Source: Kerstersia gyiorum (lineage in GTDB: Bacteria > Pseudomonadota > Gammaproteobacteria > Burkholderiales > Burkholderiaceae_B). From it: DNA of 64,000 nucleotides. The stretch spans positions 434,001 to 498,000 of the forward strand of contig NZ_SGWZ01000001.1 in the NCBI RefSeq assembly GCF_004216755.1. Reading direction: 5' to 3'. The position numbers and the translations under genes are program-made. The notes beneath the pieces were generated by a model that was not told the origin of the DNA, did not search any database, and worked only from the letters and a program-made list of their open reading frames with translations. Positions 16,262-25,035 of the stretch are shown piece by piece; the stretch's first letter is position 1, and every line of letters begins with the position of its first letter.

Positions 16262-18016
16262 TCAGAGACTGTCCGGTGCGGGCGATGCCTGCGCCCGTGC
16301 ATTGAATTCCGCGCGCAGGCTGTTCACCGCTTCCAGCGATGTGGCAAACAGGTGCCTGGCGCCGATTTTTTCCGCCAGCCCACTGCGTTCCAGCAATTCG
16401 CGGAACTGGCCGTGGGCGCCGGCAATGCAGAAGACGATGCCCTGGTCGGCCAGTTCCGCATGCACTTCTTCCAGCATCAGAGTGCCGGTGATGTCCAGCG
16501 TCGCGATGGGTTGGGCGTCCAGCACGACGGCACTGAGGGGCTGGGCGCTGTGGCTGATCAGCACGCGCAGGCGTTCGCGGAAGTAGTCGCTGTTGAAGAA
16601 CAGCAAAGATGCGTCGAACCGGTAGACCAGCACGCCCATGGGAGAGCTGGCCGCCGGATAGTGCGCCACGTTGAACAGGCGGCTGCCGTTGGGCACTTCG
16701 CCCAGGACAGCATCACGCGGGCGCGCGACCAGGCGCAGCTGCTTGACCAGGGACAGCAGCACCGCCAGGATGATGCCGGGCAGCACGCCCAGGGTCAGCA
16801 CGCCCAGCGTGGCCAGCAGCGAGACGCGCAGTTCGAAGGGGCTGACCTTGGCCAGGGCGCGCACGGCAGCGATGTCCACCATTTTCAGGGCGGCGATGAT
16901 CAGCACCGCGCCCAGGGCTGCCGTCGGAATCCAGGCCAGGCCGCCGTCCAGCAGCACGACGGCCAGGGCCGTGAAAATGGCCGTGGCAAGGTTCACCATG
17001 GACGTTTTGCCGCCGACCATGTCGTTGATTGCAGTGCGCGAGTCGGCGCCGCTGATCACGAAGCCGCCGCTCAGGCCTGATGTGACGTTGGCTGTGCCGA
17101 GCGCGATCAAGTCCTGGTTGGGGTAGACACGGTAGCGGTTCTTCGCGGCGAAGCTGCGCGCCGGCAGCATGGCTGAGCAAAAGCTGACCAGGGCGATGGC
17201 GACGGCTTCGCCGAACATGGCCTGGGCGTCGCGCAGGCCGACGCTGGGCAGTGACAGCGTCGGCAGGCCGCCCTCCACGGCGCCGACGACCTGGATGCCG
17301 GCACGATCCAGCCCGAACAGCCAGGTGGCGGTGCTGAGCAGCACGATAATCAGCAGGGGGCCAGGCAGGCGTGGCAGGCGCCAGGAAAAGGCGACGAGCA
17401 GTGCCAGCGCCAGCAGGCCCAGCGTGAGCGTGGGCCAGTGTGCATCCGCCAGGCGGCCGCTCAGTTCCAGGATCACCAGAAAGGGATCGCGGGCATCCAG
17501 CGATATACCGCTCAATTTGCCCAGTTGCCCGACGATGATGGAGAGCGCCACGCCATTCATGAAGCCAAGCAGGATGGGGCGTGAAAGAAAATCGGCGATG
17601 AACCCCAGGCGCATGATGCCACCCAGGATGGACAGCAGGCCAACCATGATGGCCAGCAGCATCGACATGTCGTTGTAGTGCTGGGTGCCGGCTACTGCCA
17701 GCGGCGCCAGCGCGGCGGCGATCATGGCGCAGGTCGCCGAATCCGGCCCGACGATCAGTTGCCGCGACGAGCCCAGCAGCGCATAGGCAACCAGCGGCAG
17801 GATGGCGGCATATAGCCCGGCCAGTGGCGGCAGGCCCGCCAGGTTGGCATAGGCGATGGCCGTCGGAATCTGGATGGCCGCGACGGACAACCCGGCCATG
17901 GCGTCGGCCTTGAGCCATTCGCGCCGGTAGATGCGCAGGGTCGAGAACAGCGGCACGCTGGCCAGGCGTTGTTCCGTCAGCAAGGGCGCGACGTTTTCCT
18001 TGGTGGGGTGTGTCAT
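16262..18016 (-). CDS. SulP-family inorganic anion transporter with STAS domain
   Basis: The 584-residue protein has a membrane part of roughly 10-14 helices. It includes the family sequences GPDSATCAMIAAALAPLA and FLSRPILLGFMNGVALSIIVGQLGKL, and a cytoplasmic STAS domain in the last 130 residues (LDAQPIATLDITGTLMLEEVHAEL). Members move sulfate, bicarbonate or dicarboxylates; the substrate is not readable here. The ATG at 18016 has AGGA eight bases upstream, so the longer frame from 18058 is not used. It converges on glmS. Confidence 0.9.
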   Translation of the reverse strand: MTHPTKENVAPLLTEQRLASVPLFSTLRIYRREWLKADAMAGLSVAAIQIPTAIAYANLAGLPPLAGLYAAILPLVAYALLGSSRQLIVGPDSATCAMIAAALAPLAVAGTQHYNDMSMLLAIMVGLLSILGGIMRLGFIADFLSRPILLGFMNGVALSIIVGQLGKLSGISLDARDPFLVILELSGRLADAHWPTLTLGLLALALLVAFSWRLPRLPGPLLIIVLLSTATWLFGLDRAGIQVVGAVEGGLPTLSLPSVGLRDAQAMFGEAVAIALVSFCSAMLPARSFAAKNRYRVYPNQDLIALGTANVTSGLSGGFVISGADSRTAINDMVGGKTSMVNLATAIFTALAVVLLDGGLAWIPTAALGAVLIIAALKMVDIAAVRALAKVSPFELRVSLLATLGVLTLGVLPGIILAVLLSLVKQLRLVARPRDAVLGEVPNGSRLFNVAHYPAASSPMGVLVYRFDASLLFFNSDYFRERLRVLISHSAQPLSAVVLDAQPIATLDITGTLMLEEVHAELADQGIVFCIAGAHGQFRELLERSGLAEKIGARHLFATSLEAVNSLRAEFNARAQASPAPDSL

Positions 18017-18130
18017 GGGCGGATTCCTGAGGGCAGCCGGGAACAGGTACCGCGGCAAGCGATGATTATCGGCGGAATCCGTGGGAAAAGGATGCCCCGG
18101 CGGCCAGGCGGCGCGCCGGGGCAGCGTGCT

Positions 18131-19300
18131 TTACTGCAACTGGATGCGTGCGAGATTCTCGGCAGCACCCTTGGGGGCGTCCTGGCCGTTCTTGACCGTC
18201 ACGAACAGGCGCTTGCCCTGGCTGTCGAGCGCCAGGCTGTTGGGATGCGCAGGCAGGGCATAGCTGCTGACGATGGCGTTATCGGCGCGGCGTACCACGG
18301 TGACGGTGCCGGCGATGCGATTGGCGCTGTAGGCGTTCTGGCCGTCGATGACGATGCCCAGTGCGCCCTTGCCGACGTCGGCATCACCCACCACTTCAGC
18401 CGTGTCCGGGTTCACCACGGCCACGCGGCCGCCAGGATGGCGCGATTCGAAGCCGGGGGCATATTTTTTCTGCATCTCGGTGATGCGTTCCTGGCCCTGG
18501 TCGGTTACGTACAGGCGGCGTGCCGCGGCGTCATAGGCCAGGTTGGTGGGCTGTTCGACGGTGGTTTGCTGAATGTTGGCGATTTCCAGCGCATTGGTGT
18601 CGATGGTGACGAGCTTGCCTTCGAAGTTCACCACGTACAGGCGCTCGCGGCCGCTATCGAGCGCCACGCCGGTGGAAACACGGCCCAGGCCGGGAACTGC
18701 CTTGATAAGCTTGAAGTCACGCGTGTCGACGACAAACAGCGTACTGTCTTCGGTGCCCAGCGCAGGCAGGTAGAGGCGGTGCTTGTCGGCGTCGACCAGC
18801 AGTTCACGCAAGTGCAGCGGGGCGCGTTCGCCCTTGGGAGCGCGTTCGATCAGTTGCAGCGTGCCGCGCAGGGTGTTGTTGCGGATGTCGATGGCGTTGA
18901 TGGAGCCATCCAGGGTGTTGCCGGTGTAAAGCGTGTCGTTGGCGTCGTCCAGCGCCAGGCCGAAAGCCCGGTCCTTGACCGGAATGGTGGCCACGACTTC
19001 CATGGTGTCCGGGTCCACGCGCAGGATCTGGCTGGCGGGCGCATCCGGGCCGAAGCCGCCGGCCGACGCGACGAAAACGGCGTTCTGGCGCGGGCTGTAG
19101 ACCACTTCATAGAGGGCGGGCGCAACCGCCTTGCGCACGACCTGCTTCACCACGGCGGGGGCGGCAACGGCAGTGGCGGGGGTATCGGCGGTTGCCAGTG
19201 TGGGGGCCAGGGCGCCCAGGCTCAGGGCGGCGGCGGCCAGCAGGCTGGCAGTACGGGGGGCGAATGCAGGGGACGGCTTCTTGCTGGATTGGAATGTCAT
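18131..19300 (-). CDS. Periplasmic YncE-like beta-propeller protein
   Basis: The 389-residue product starts with a signal peptide (basic SSKKPSP segment, then a hydrophobic Ala/Leu core ending near ATADTPA). It continues with seven or so repeats of the type LYVTDQGQERI / AVVNPDTAEVVGDADVG, the YVTN blades of a beta propeller. E. coli YncE, of similar size and layout, is periplasmic, binds DNA and is iron-repressed. A weak Fur-like half site, AAATGGGAATCA (19439-19450), lies about 140 bases upstream. The ATG at 19300 has GGAAAG before it. Function is unknown. Confidence 0.8.
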   Translation of the reverse strand: MTFQSSKKPSPAFAPRTASLLAAAALSLGALAPTLATADTPATAVAAPAVVKQVVRKAVAPALYEVVYSPRQNAVFVASAGGFGPDAPASQILRVDPDTMEVVATIPVKDRAFGLALDDANDTLYTGNTLDGSINAIDIRNNTLRGTLQLIERAPKGERAPLHLRELLVDADKHRLYLPALGTEDSTLFVVDTRDFKLIKAVPGLGRVSTGVALDSGRERLYVVNFEGKLVTIDTNALEIANIQQTTVEQPTNLAYDAAARRLYVTDQGQERITEMQKKYAPGFESRHPGGRVAVVNPDTAEVVGDADVGKGALGIVIDGQNAYSANRIAGTVTVVRRADNAIVSSYALPAHPNSLALDSQGKRLFVTVKNGQDAPKGAAENLARIQLQ

Positions 19301-19512
19301 GGGGCTTTCCAAGGTTGGAGGATGGATGAAATGATGAAAGTGCCTGCGGCGGCGGGCGCGGCGCGCCGGAATAGGGCGGGCGGCCCGGGGCCGGTGGGGC
19401 CGGAATAAGGCCTTGCCGTGCAAGCATACCCTTTTTAGAAATGGGAATCAGATCGTTTTAATGGTGTGCCCGGGGCAGGCCGGTGTGCAGCCGGTGTATG
19501 GCCGGTCTGCGA

Positions 19513-20040
19513 TCAGGCCAGGGCAGCGCGCCAGGCGTCCAATTTTGCTGCCTGTGTCATGCCGGCATGGGCTGGGCTGGTGGAAGGCAGGCGCAGCAGT
19601 TCGTATGGGTGTTCCGGGCCGAGGGCCGGCAGGGCGTGGCGGCGGAACAGCTCATGCGCTGCTGCGCCATTGCAGCAGATGCGGGTGATGTCCGGGTAGG
19701 TTGCCAGGAATGCAGGGAAGTTGTTGCATACCAGGCTGCGCCGGTCGATATCGGCGTCCAGGCTGCCGGGGCGCACACAGCTTTGCAGGACATCCCAGAG
19801 TGCGATGCCATGCTGTTGCAGCATGGCGGCACGCTGGGCGTAAGGGGCATCTGGTGCAAAGCCTAGCAACTGCCCCATGATGGGCCAGAATGCGTTGCGC
19901 GGGTGCGCATAATAGGCCTGGGCCCGCAGCGACTGTTGCCCGGGCATGGAACCGAGGACGAGGATGCGTGCACCGGGGGCGGCGATGGGCGGGAAGCCTT
20001 CGGCGTAGGCGGAGGGCTCAGAGTTGCTGGAAGCCTTCAT
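19513..20040 (-). CDS. DNA-deoxyinosine glycosylase (uracil-DNA glycosylase superfamily, family 6)
   Basis: The 175-residue protein has the family motif ILVLGSMPGQQSLRAQAYYAHPRNAFWPIMG near residues 25-55, the active-site and base-recognition region of HDG-type glycosylases, and a later LPSTSPAHAG. Such enzymes remove hypoxanthine from DNA damaged by deamination. The ATG at 20040 (MKASSNSEP) lies inside the end of the upstream acylphosphatase gene, a 23-base overlap in another frame. This suggests one transcript and coupled translation. The reaction is inferred from family, not shown. Confidence 0.8.
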   Translation of the reverse strand: MKASSNSEPSAYAEGFPPIAAPGARILVLGSMPGQQSLRAQAYYAHPRNAFWPIMGQLLGFAPDAPYAQRAAMLQQHGIALWDVLQSCVRPGSLDADIDRRSLVCNNFPAFLATYPDITRICCNGAAAHELFRRHALPALGPEHPYELLRLPSTSPAHAGMTQAAKLDAWRAALA

Positions 20041-20287
20041 AGCGCTTTTCGCTGGCCAGGGTTTCGTGCTGCACGTCGGCGACGACGGCCGCTGGCGGCC
20101 CGCGTCGCATCCAGGCCAGCATGCGGTCGATCTGGTCGGCCTCTCCCTGCAGCAAGGCCTGCACGCTGCCGTCCGGCATGTTCTGCACCCAGCCGCGCAG
20201 CTTGAGGTGATGGGCTTCACGGACGGTGGAGTGGCGGTAATAGACACCCTGGACTTTGCCGGTGATAGTGACGAGGACGGTTTCCAT
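20018..20287 (-). CDS. acyP: Acylphosphatase
   Basis: The 89-residue protein shows the complete acylphosphatase pattern: GKVQGVYYRHSTVREAHHLKLRGWVQNMPDGSVQALLQG. It has the substrate-binding Arg in VYYRHS and the catalytic Asn in GWVQN. It hydrolyses carboxyl-phosphate bonds of small molecules. The ATG at 20287 is used; the frame is open further upstream, but the family start is METVLVTITG. It lies upstream of, and overlaps, the glycosylase gene. Confidence 0.93.
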   Translation of the reverse strand: METVLVTITGKVQGVYYRHSTVREAHHLKLRGWVQNMPDGSVQALLQGEADQIDRMLAWMRRGPPAAVVADVQHETLASEKRYEGFQQL

Positions 20288-20505
20288 AGTGCGCAATGAT
20301 GAAACGGGATAATTGGGGGGCATTGTAGTGGCAGGCAGCGCGGGGCTGGCGCACTGAGGCATGTGCGGGTAAGGTTCGCAGCGTATCCTGCGCCGCAGGG
20401 CATGTGTTGGCCGGCGGCGCCGGCGTTCTTGGGGCCTGGGCCGCGTGGCGGCGGCTCCCGGTTCCGTTATCCGGGCACGCCGTGCCTGCCAAAAGGTTGT
20501 GTTCC

Positions 20506-21828
20506 ATGAATGGATTCGCAAGTGATGTCTTGCAACCTGGTGTCCGCCGGCGCGAGGTGCTGGGCTGGGCGCTCTATGACTTTGCCAATTCGGGCTATAC
20601 AACCGTCGTACTGACGGCGGTCTATGCGGCGTACTTCGTCAGCGGCATTGCTGGAGGCGCCGCCTGGGCGACGCTGGCCTGGACGTCCGCGCTCAGCCTG
20701 TCGGCGGCCTGGGTCATGGTGACGGCCCCGCGCCTGGGGGCCAGGGCCGACCGGCACGGTACGAAAAAGCGCATGCTGGCCGTGAGTACGCTGGCCTGCG
20801 TGGGGTTCACGGCGGCATTGGCCTGGACGCCGGGGGCAAGTGGCTGGCAGGGCGTTTTGCTGGCGATGCTGTTGGTGGCGGGTTCCAATATTGCCTATTG
20901 CTATGGGGAATCGCTGGTGGCGGCGTTCCTGCCGGAGCTGGCCCGGCCCGAGGCCATGGGGCGAGTCAGTGGCTGGGGCTGGGCACTGGGCTATCTGGGC
21001 GGCATGCTGACGCTGGGCCTGTGCCTGGCCTATGTGTTGTGGGCGCAGTCACAGGATTTGCCGGCAGCGCATTTCGTGCCCGTGACCATGCTGATTACGG
21101 CGGCCATGTTCGGGGCGGCGTCGCTGGGGACATTCCTGCTGCTGCGCGAACGGCCCACGGGCAGGGCCGGGACGCAGGCGAGCGTCAGCCCGTCGGGGGC
21201 CGCACCCGGTTTTCTGACAGGCGTGCGCCACAGCTGGCAGGCCGTGCGCGAGTACTGCGATTTCCGCTGGCTGCTGGCGGCCACCGTGGCCTACCAAGGA
21301 GGTGTTGCCGTTGCCATTACCCTGGCGGCGATCTATGCCGAGCAGGCCATCGGTTTTCAGCCGCAGGAAACCATGATCATGATTTTTGCCTTGAATCTGG
21401 CGGCCGCGCTGGGGGCGGTGGTCTTTGGTCACGCGCAGGACTGGATGGGGCACAAGCGGGCCCTGGCGGTGACGCTGTGCGGCTGGGTGCTGACCTGCGT
21501 GCTGGCTGCCGCTGCCACTGGCAAGCCGCTGTTCTGGGTGGCAGCCACGCTGGCCGGGCTGAGCATGGGCAGCAGCCAGTCGGCCGGCAGGGCGATGGCT
21601 GCGCTGCTGGCGCCGCCGGCGCGCATGGCGGAGTTTTTTGGTCTGTGGACGCTGGCGGTACGGCTGGCAAGCATCATCGGCCCGATGATGTACGGGCTGA
21701 TCGTCTGGGCCAGTGGCGGCAACCAGCGCCTGGCCATTCTGGCCACTGCATTGCTGTTCGTGGTCGGGCTGGCCTGCCTGAAGCCCCTGGATATGGATCG
21801 CGGCCGCCGTCAGGCAGCCGCGTCCTGA
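20506..21828 (+). CDS. MFS transporter of the UMF1/Atg22-like family
   Basis: The 440-residue protein has about twelve hydrophobic segments. Its start VLGWALYDFANSGYTTVVLTAVYAAYF is the hallmark of the UMF1 (Atg22-like) family, and a GARADRHGTKKRML loop is typical of MFS carriers. It likely exports or imports a small organic compound, but the substrate is unknown. The ATG at 20506 has AAAAGG nine bases upstream; the frame is open to 20404 without similarity. It is divergent from the acylphosphatase gene. Confidence 0.85.
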   Translation: MNGFASDVLQPGVRRREVLGWALYDFANSGYTTVVLTAVYAAYFVSGIAGGAAWATLAWTSALSLSAAWVMVTAPRLGARADRHGTKKRMLAVSTLACVGFTAALAWTPGASGWQGVLLAMLLVAGSNIAYCYGESLVAAFLPELARPEAMGRVSGWGWALGYLGGMLTLGLCLAYVLWAQSQDLPAAHFVPVTMLITAAMFGAASLGTFLLLRERPTGRAGTQASVSPSGAAPGFLTGVRHSWQAVREYCDFRWLLAATVAYQGGVAVAITLAAIYAEQAIGFQPQETMIMIFALNLAAALGAVVFGHAQDWMGHKRALAVTLCGWVLTCVLAAAATGKPLFWVAATLAGLSMGSSQSAGRAMAALLAPPARMAEFFGLWTLAVRLASIIGPMMYGLIVWASGGNQRLAILATALLFVVGLACLKPLDMDRGRRQAAAS

Positions 21829-21847
21829 ACCTGGTACTGCACTGGGT

Positions 21848-22192
21848 TCAGGTTTGCAGGGAATCCGTTTCGTCGCGGATGTCGGCGGTGGGGGCGTGTT
21901 TTTTCACGGATTCGATGCCGTTGTCGCGCGCCGCCGTACTGTTGTAGAGCTGGCTTTGGCCGATGACTTCGCCATTGGCCGCCGCCAGCGTGAAGTAGGG
22001 GGCGTCGTTTTTGGCCACAAGCCGGCGGTAGCGCCCATCATCGGGCGCATTTTTCTTCACGGACTCCATGCCGTTGTGGGCGGCGCGCTTGGTGGTGTAG
22101 CGCTCGCTGGTCAGGATGGTTTCGTGATTGCCCGCCTTGAGCACGAAAAGGAACTGGTCGCCGCTGCGTTTCAGGATGAAATAACCTGCCAT
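21848..22192 (-). CDS. yegP: YegP family protein with two DUF1508 repeats
   Basis: The 114-residue protein consists of two copies of the DUF1508 unit, one starting AGYFILKRSGDQFLFVLKAGNHETILTSE and one APYFTLAAANGEVIGQSQLY, each followed by a GxESVKKxAP motif. E. coli YegP has the same duplicated form. Function is unknown, though such proteins are small, soluble and often stress-linked. The ATG at 22192 has AGGAG upstream. It converges on the MFS gene. Confidence 0.88.
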   Translation of the reverse strand: MAGYFILKRSGDQFLFVLKAGNHETILTSERYTTKRAAHNGMESVKKNAPDDGRYRRLVAKNDAPYFTLAAANGEVIGQSQLYNSTAARDNGIESVKKHAPTADIRDETDSLQT

Positions 22193-22506
22193 GGGAAACT
22201 CCTGCATCAGTAGGGGAATCGGAACGTCAGGATGCTGCGCTGTTGCGTCATGATTATGACGCGCCGAATGGCGGCAACGCACCAGGCTTGTCAATTTTTT
22301 GCCGCCAGGCAGGCCAGGCATTGATGCCAATAGGCATAGGGGCGGGGGTGTGGGGCGGATCGGGCCGCGGTGCGCCTGGAAGCGGGGATAGTGGCGTTGG
22401 ACTGAGTAGAATACGGCAGATTCCGTGGCGGCCATGGTTACGCGTGGGCGCCAGGTTGCCTGGCATGGGGCCGGGCAGAACGGGCAGGCGGACTTCCATT
22501 TTCGAT
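22193..22506. other. Divergent spacer between yegP and the AEC carrier gene
   Basis: This 314-base region contains a perfect palindrome GCGTCAT-GATT-ATGACGC (22245-22262), 53 bases upstream of the yegP start, which looks like an operator. The rightward frame of the AEC gene is open through much of it, but the sequence has no transporter-like features before 22507. No gene is called. Confidence 0.5.
22245..22262. promoter_or_regulatory. Perfect palindrome, possible operator for yegP
   Basis: Seven-base arms GCGTCAT and ATGACGC are separated by GATT. The length and symmetry suit a dimeric regulator. The binding protein is unknown, and no matching second copy was noticed in the window. Confidence 0.35.
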
Positions 22507-23466
22507 ATGTTGCACATCCTCACCATTACCGGGCCGATCTATCTGCTGGTTGCCGTCGGCTATGCGGCAGTCAGGTTCGGTGTCATGCAGAAGTCCGACA
22601 GCCGCGTTCTGGGGCGTTTCGTCCTGATGTTCGGTATGCCGGCGCTCTTGTTCACCGCGCTCACGCAGCGCCACGCCAACGCAGGGATAGACTGGAACTA
22701 TGTCCTGATCTACGCCGCAGGTGGCCTGCTGACCATGGCCTGTGTCGTCGGCTATTCCCGCAGGATCAAGGGCGCCAGCGTGGCGCAGGGCGGCGTGCTG
22801 GGCATGACTGTGGGCGCATCCAATTCGGCTTTTATCGGTTTTCCCGTGTTGTACCAGGTGCTGGGGCCGACGGCAGGCGTGGCGCTGGCCATGTGCTTTA
22901 TCGTTGAAAACATCCTCATCATGCCGGGCGCGCTGGCCTATGCCGACAGTGGTGGCGAGGGCGGGGCAGGTGCGGCACTGCGACGGTCGCTGATGTCCTT
23001 GCTGACCAACCCCTTGCTCTGGGGGCTGGCGCTCGGCCTGCTGTGCAATCTTACTGGCTGGCGCCTGCCTGCCGTGCCTGAACGCATGGTGCAGATGCTG
23101 TCTCAGGTGGCCAGCCCGCTGGCCTTGTTCGCCGTGGGCGGCAGCCTGTTCGGCCTGAGGCTGGGCCACCATATCCGTGCGGTGGTTGCGGCGGCGGGGG
23201 CCAAGTTGCTGTTGCATCCGGCGCTGATGACACTGTTGGTGCTGCTATTCCCGGTGCTGAGCCGGGAGCTGGCCGTGGCGGCCGTGATGTATGCAGCCAT
23301 GCCGACGGCCGCCATCGTGGCGGTGCTGGCGCAGCGCTATCAGCAGGAGGAATTCGCAGCGGCGGCAGTGATGGTGGCTACGCTGGCCTCGTTCTTTACC
23401 ATTACACTGCTGCTGATGATCGTCATGCCCCTGCTGCCGGCCCAGGCCGTGCTGCCATTGCCCTGA
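22507..23466 (+). CDS. AEC (auxin efflux carrier) family transporter
   Basis: The 319-residue protein has about ten membrane segments in two groups of five. It carries the family motif GMTVGASNSAFIGFPVL in the first half and AAMPTAAIVAVLAQRYQ in the second. Bacterial members carry malate, malonate or other organic acids, but the substrate cannot be read here. The start MLHILTITGPIYLLVAVGY at 22507 fits family members. Confidence 0.87.
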   Translation: MLHILTITGPIYLLVAVGYAAVRFGVMQKSDSRVLGRFVLMFGMPALLFTALTQRHANAGIDWNYVLIYAAGGLLTMACVVGYSRRIKGASVAQGGVLGMTVGASNSAFIGFPVLYQVLGPTAGVALAMCFIVENILIMPGALAYADSGGEGGAGAALRRSLMSLLTNPLLWGLALGLLCNLTGWRLPAVPERMVQMLSQVASPLALFAVGGSLFGLRLGHHIRAVVAAAGAKLLLHPALMTLLVLLFPVLSRELAVAAVMYAAMPTAAIVAVLAQRYQQEEFAAAAVMVATLASFFTITLLLMIVMPLLPAQAVLPLP

Positions 23467-23565
23467 CGTGGCCCTCAGCCTCAGGCCGCATGCGATCCGG
23501 GCCGTGCAGGCGTACGGCCGGTAGCCTGCGCGGCCTATTCCTGGACCCGAACCCCCATTTCATTC

Positions 23566-23757
23566 ATGCCAGACCGGACTTCTTCTCCTGATGCGGCTGT
23601 CGCGCCGCGCCGTTCCCGTGCAGCCTTGCTGCGCAAGTGGCTGTTGATCGCGTTGATCTTCGCGCTGGTGCTGGTGCCGTTGCTGGTGTGGGTGAGCCAT
23701 CCTGCTGCAGCGGTGCAGACCGATGCTGCCTCCGGCCGCCTGGAGCAAGGACAATGA
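23566..23757 (+). CDS. Small single-span membrane protein coupled to ychJ
   Basis: The 63-residue product has a basic N-terminal part (APRRSRAALLRKW), one hydrophobic segment of about 20 residues (LLIALIFALVLVPLLVWV) and a short hydrophilic tail, so it should sit in the inner membrane with the N-terminus in the cytoplasm. Its stop overlaps the ychJ start by four bases (ATGA). That coupling is the main evidence that it is a real gene. No family was recognised. Confidence 0.6.
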   Translation: MPDRTSSPDAAVAPRRSRAALLRKWLLIALIFALVLVPLLVWVSHPAAAVQTDAASGRLEQGQ

Positions 23758-24164
23758 AGGGCCAGGGCAAGGATGCCGGCGCTGCAGCCTGCCCGTGTGG
23801 CAGCGCGGTGGCATATCGCCAGTGCTGCGGCCGCTGGCATCATGGGGCGCAGCGGCTCGGGGCCGCGACGGCTGAGGAACTGATGCGTTCACGCTACAGT
23901 GCTTTCGTGCTGGATGAGCGCCAATATCTGCTGGATACCTGGCATCCGGATACCCGGCCTGCGCACCTGGAGCCTGAGCCGGCAGGCCTTAAATGGTTGG
24001 GCCTGCAGGTCAAACGCCATGAGCAACAGGGCGAAACCCGCGCAGTTGTTGAGTTCGTGGCGCGCAGTCGACTCCAGGGCCGCGCGCACCGTCTGCATGA
24101 AGTCAGCCGTTTCGAGCGTCTGGACGGGGTCTGGCTGTACGTGGACGGCGATTTTGTCGAATAA
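23754..24164 (+). CDS. ychJ: YchJ family protein with N-terminal SEC-C zinc motif
   Basis: The 136-residue protein begins with a SEC-C motif, ACPCGSAVAYRQCCGRWH, whose cysteines should bind zinc. It continues with MRSRYSAFVLDERQYLLDTWHPDTRP and a C-terminal WLYVDGDF, the usual YchJ/NTF2-like domain. Function is not established. The ATG at 23754 is preceded by AAGGA and overlaps the end of the small membrane protein gene, so the two are probably made together. The longer open frame upstream is discarded because it would run through that gene in another frame. Confidence 0.88.
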   Translation: MKGQGKDAGAAACPCGSAVAYRQCCGRWHHGAQRLGAATAEELMRSRYSAFVLDERQYLLDTWHPDTRPAHLEPEPAGLKWLGLQVKRHEQQGETRAVVEFVARSRLQGRAHRLHEVSRFERLDGVWLYVDGDFVE

Positions 24165-24508
24165 GCTTGCCGAGCAGGTGGTTTGTATAGTATTTGACCA
24201 TTTCCAAACCACTGGGCTAAACTGTAAAGCTTAGCGTACTGCGTCCTGCATGAATCTGTCACATTTGTGCGCCAGAATTGCACGGAAGCCTGTTGCGCTA
24301 GCAAGAACTGCTCTTTCCGGCCGGCCAGCCTGGTTTGCCGTTACGTGCGGTTTTTGTATGGACCGCCCGTGAACGGGATCAACCACTGGCACACGCATCA
24401 TGCGCGCGCCGGAACGGATATCCCCAGATCGGGTACTGAATGCTCCGGGCATTGTGCCGTAGACCCTGCTCAATGCCGGTAGCGACGATTTAAGGGATAT
24501 TCAAGCTA
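24165..24508. promoter_or_regulatory. Promoter and long leader of the str operon (rpsL-rpsG-fusA-tuf-rpsJ)
   Basis: The best promoter is TTGACC (24194-24199) with TAAACT (24218-24223), 18 bases apart, giving a start near 24230 and a leader of about 280 bases. A second, weaker pair TTGCCG (24335-24340) and TATGGA (24357-24362) follows. The first promoter lies within an inverted repeat GTGGTTTG (24178-24185)/CAAACCAC (24205-24212). No coding frame in the leader looks real. The length leaves room for RNA-level control. Confidence 0.55.
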
Positions 24509-24889
24509 ATGCCAACTATCAGCCAGCTCGTGCGCAAGCCGCGCGAAGTCAGCCGGGAGTCCAGCAAGAGCCCCGCGCTCGAGAACTGCCCCCAGCGTCG
24601 TGGCGTGTGCACCCGCGTGTACACCACCACCCCCAAGAAGCCTAACTCCGCTCTGCGTAAGGTCGCCAAGGTTCGCCTGACCAACGGCTTCGAAGTCATT
24701 TCGTACATCGGTGGCGAAGGCCACAACCTCCAGGAACACTCGGTCGTGCTCGTGCGCGGCGGTCGTGTGAAGGACTTGCCTGGTGTGCGTTACCACATCG
24801 TGCGCGGCGCGCTCGACCTGCAAGGCGTGAAGGATCGCAAGCAGGCACGCTCCAAGTACGGTGCCAAGCGTGCCAAGAAGGCGAAATAA
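24509..24889 (+). CDS. rpsL: 30S ribosomal protein S12
   Basis: S12 sits at the decoding centre and controls accuracy. The 126-residue sequence has the invariant TTTPKKPNSALRKVAKVRL and GGRVKDLPGVRYHIVRG segments. Lys43 and Lys88, the usual streptomycin-resistance positions, are both wild type. It is the first gene of the str operon, followed by rpsG after 146 bases. The length and the basic tail are normal. Confidence 0.98.
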   Translation: MPTISQLVRKPREVSRESSKSPALENCPQRRGVCTRVYTTTPKKPNSALRKVAKVRLTNGFEVISYIGGEGHNLQEHSVVLVRGGRVKDLPGVRYHIVRGALDLQGVKDRKQARSKYGAKRAKKAK

Positions 24890-25035
24890 TTCGTCTGACT
24901 TTCACCCCTGGTGATAAAGCGTGCAACCGTTGCGCAGAATGAACTGCGTGGCGGCATTAAGGGGTCGTCCCGGATGGGCGGCCGTGGCCGTGCAAAGAAT
25001 GCGCGGTTCAACTGAACAGACACAAGGAAGCAATA

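Noticed and set aside
17969..19408. A 479-codon plus-strand frame opposite the beta-propeller gene
   Set aside because: Antisense to the repeat-containing YncE-like gene; its apparent repeats mirror those of the true gene.
24509..24889. Possible streptomycin-resistance allele of rpsL
   Set aside because: Lys43 and Lys88 are both wild type.
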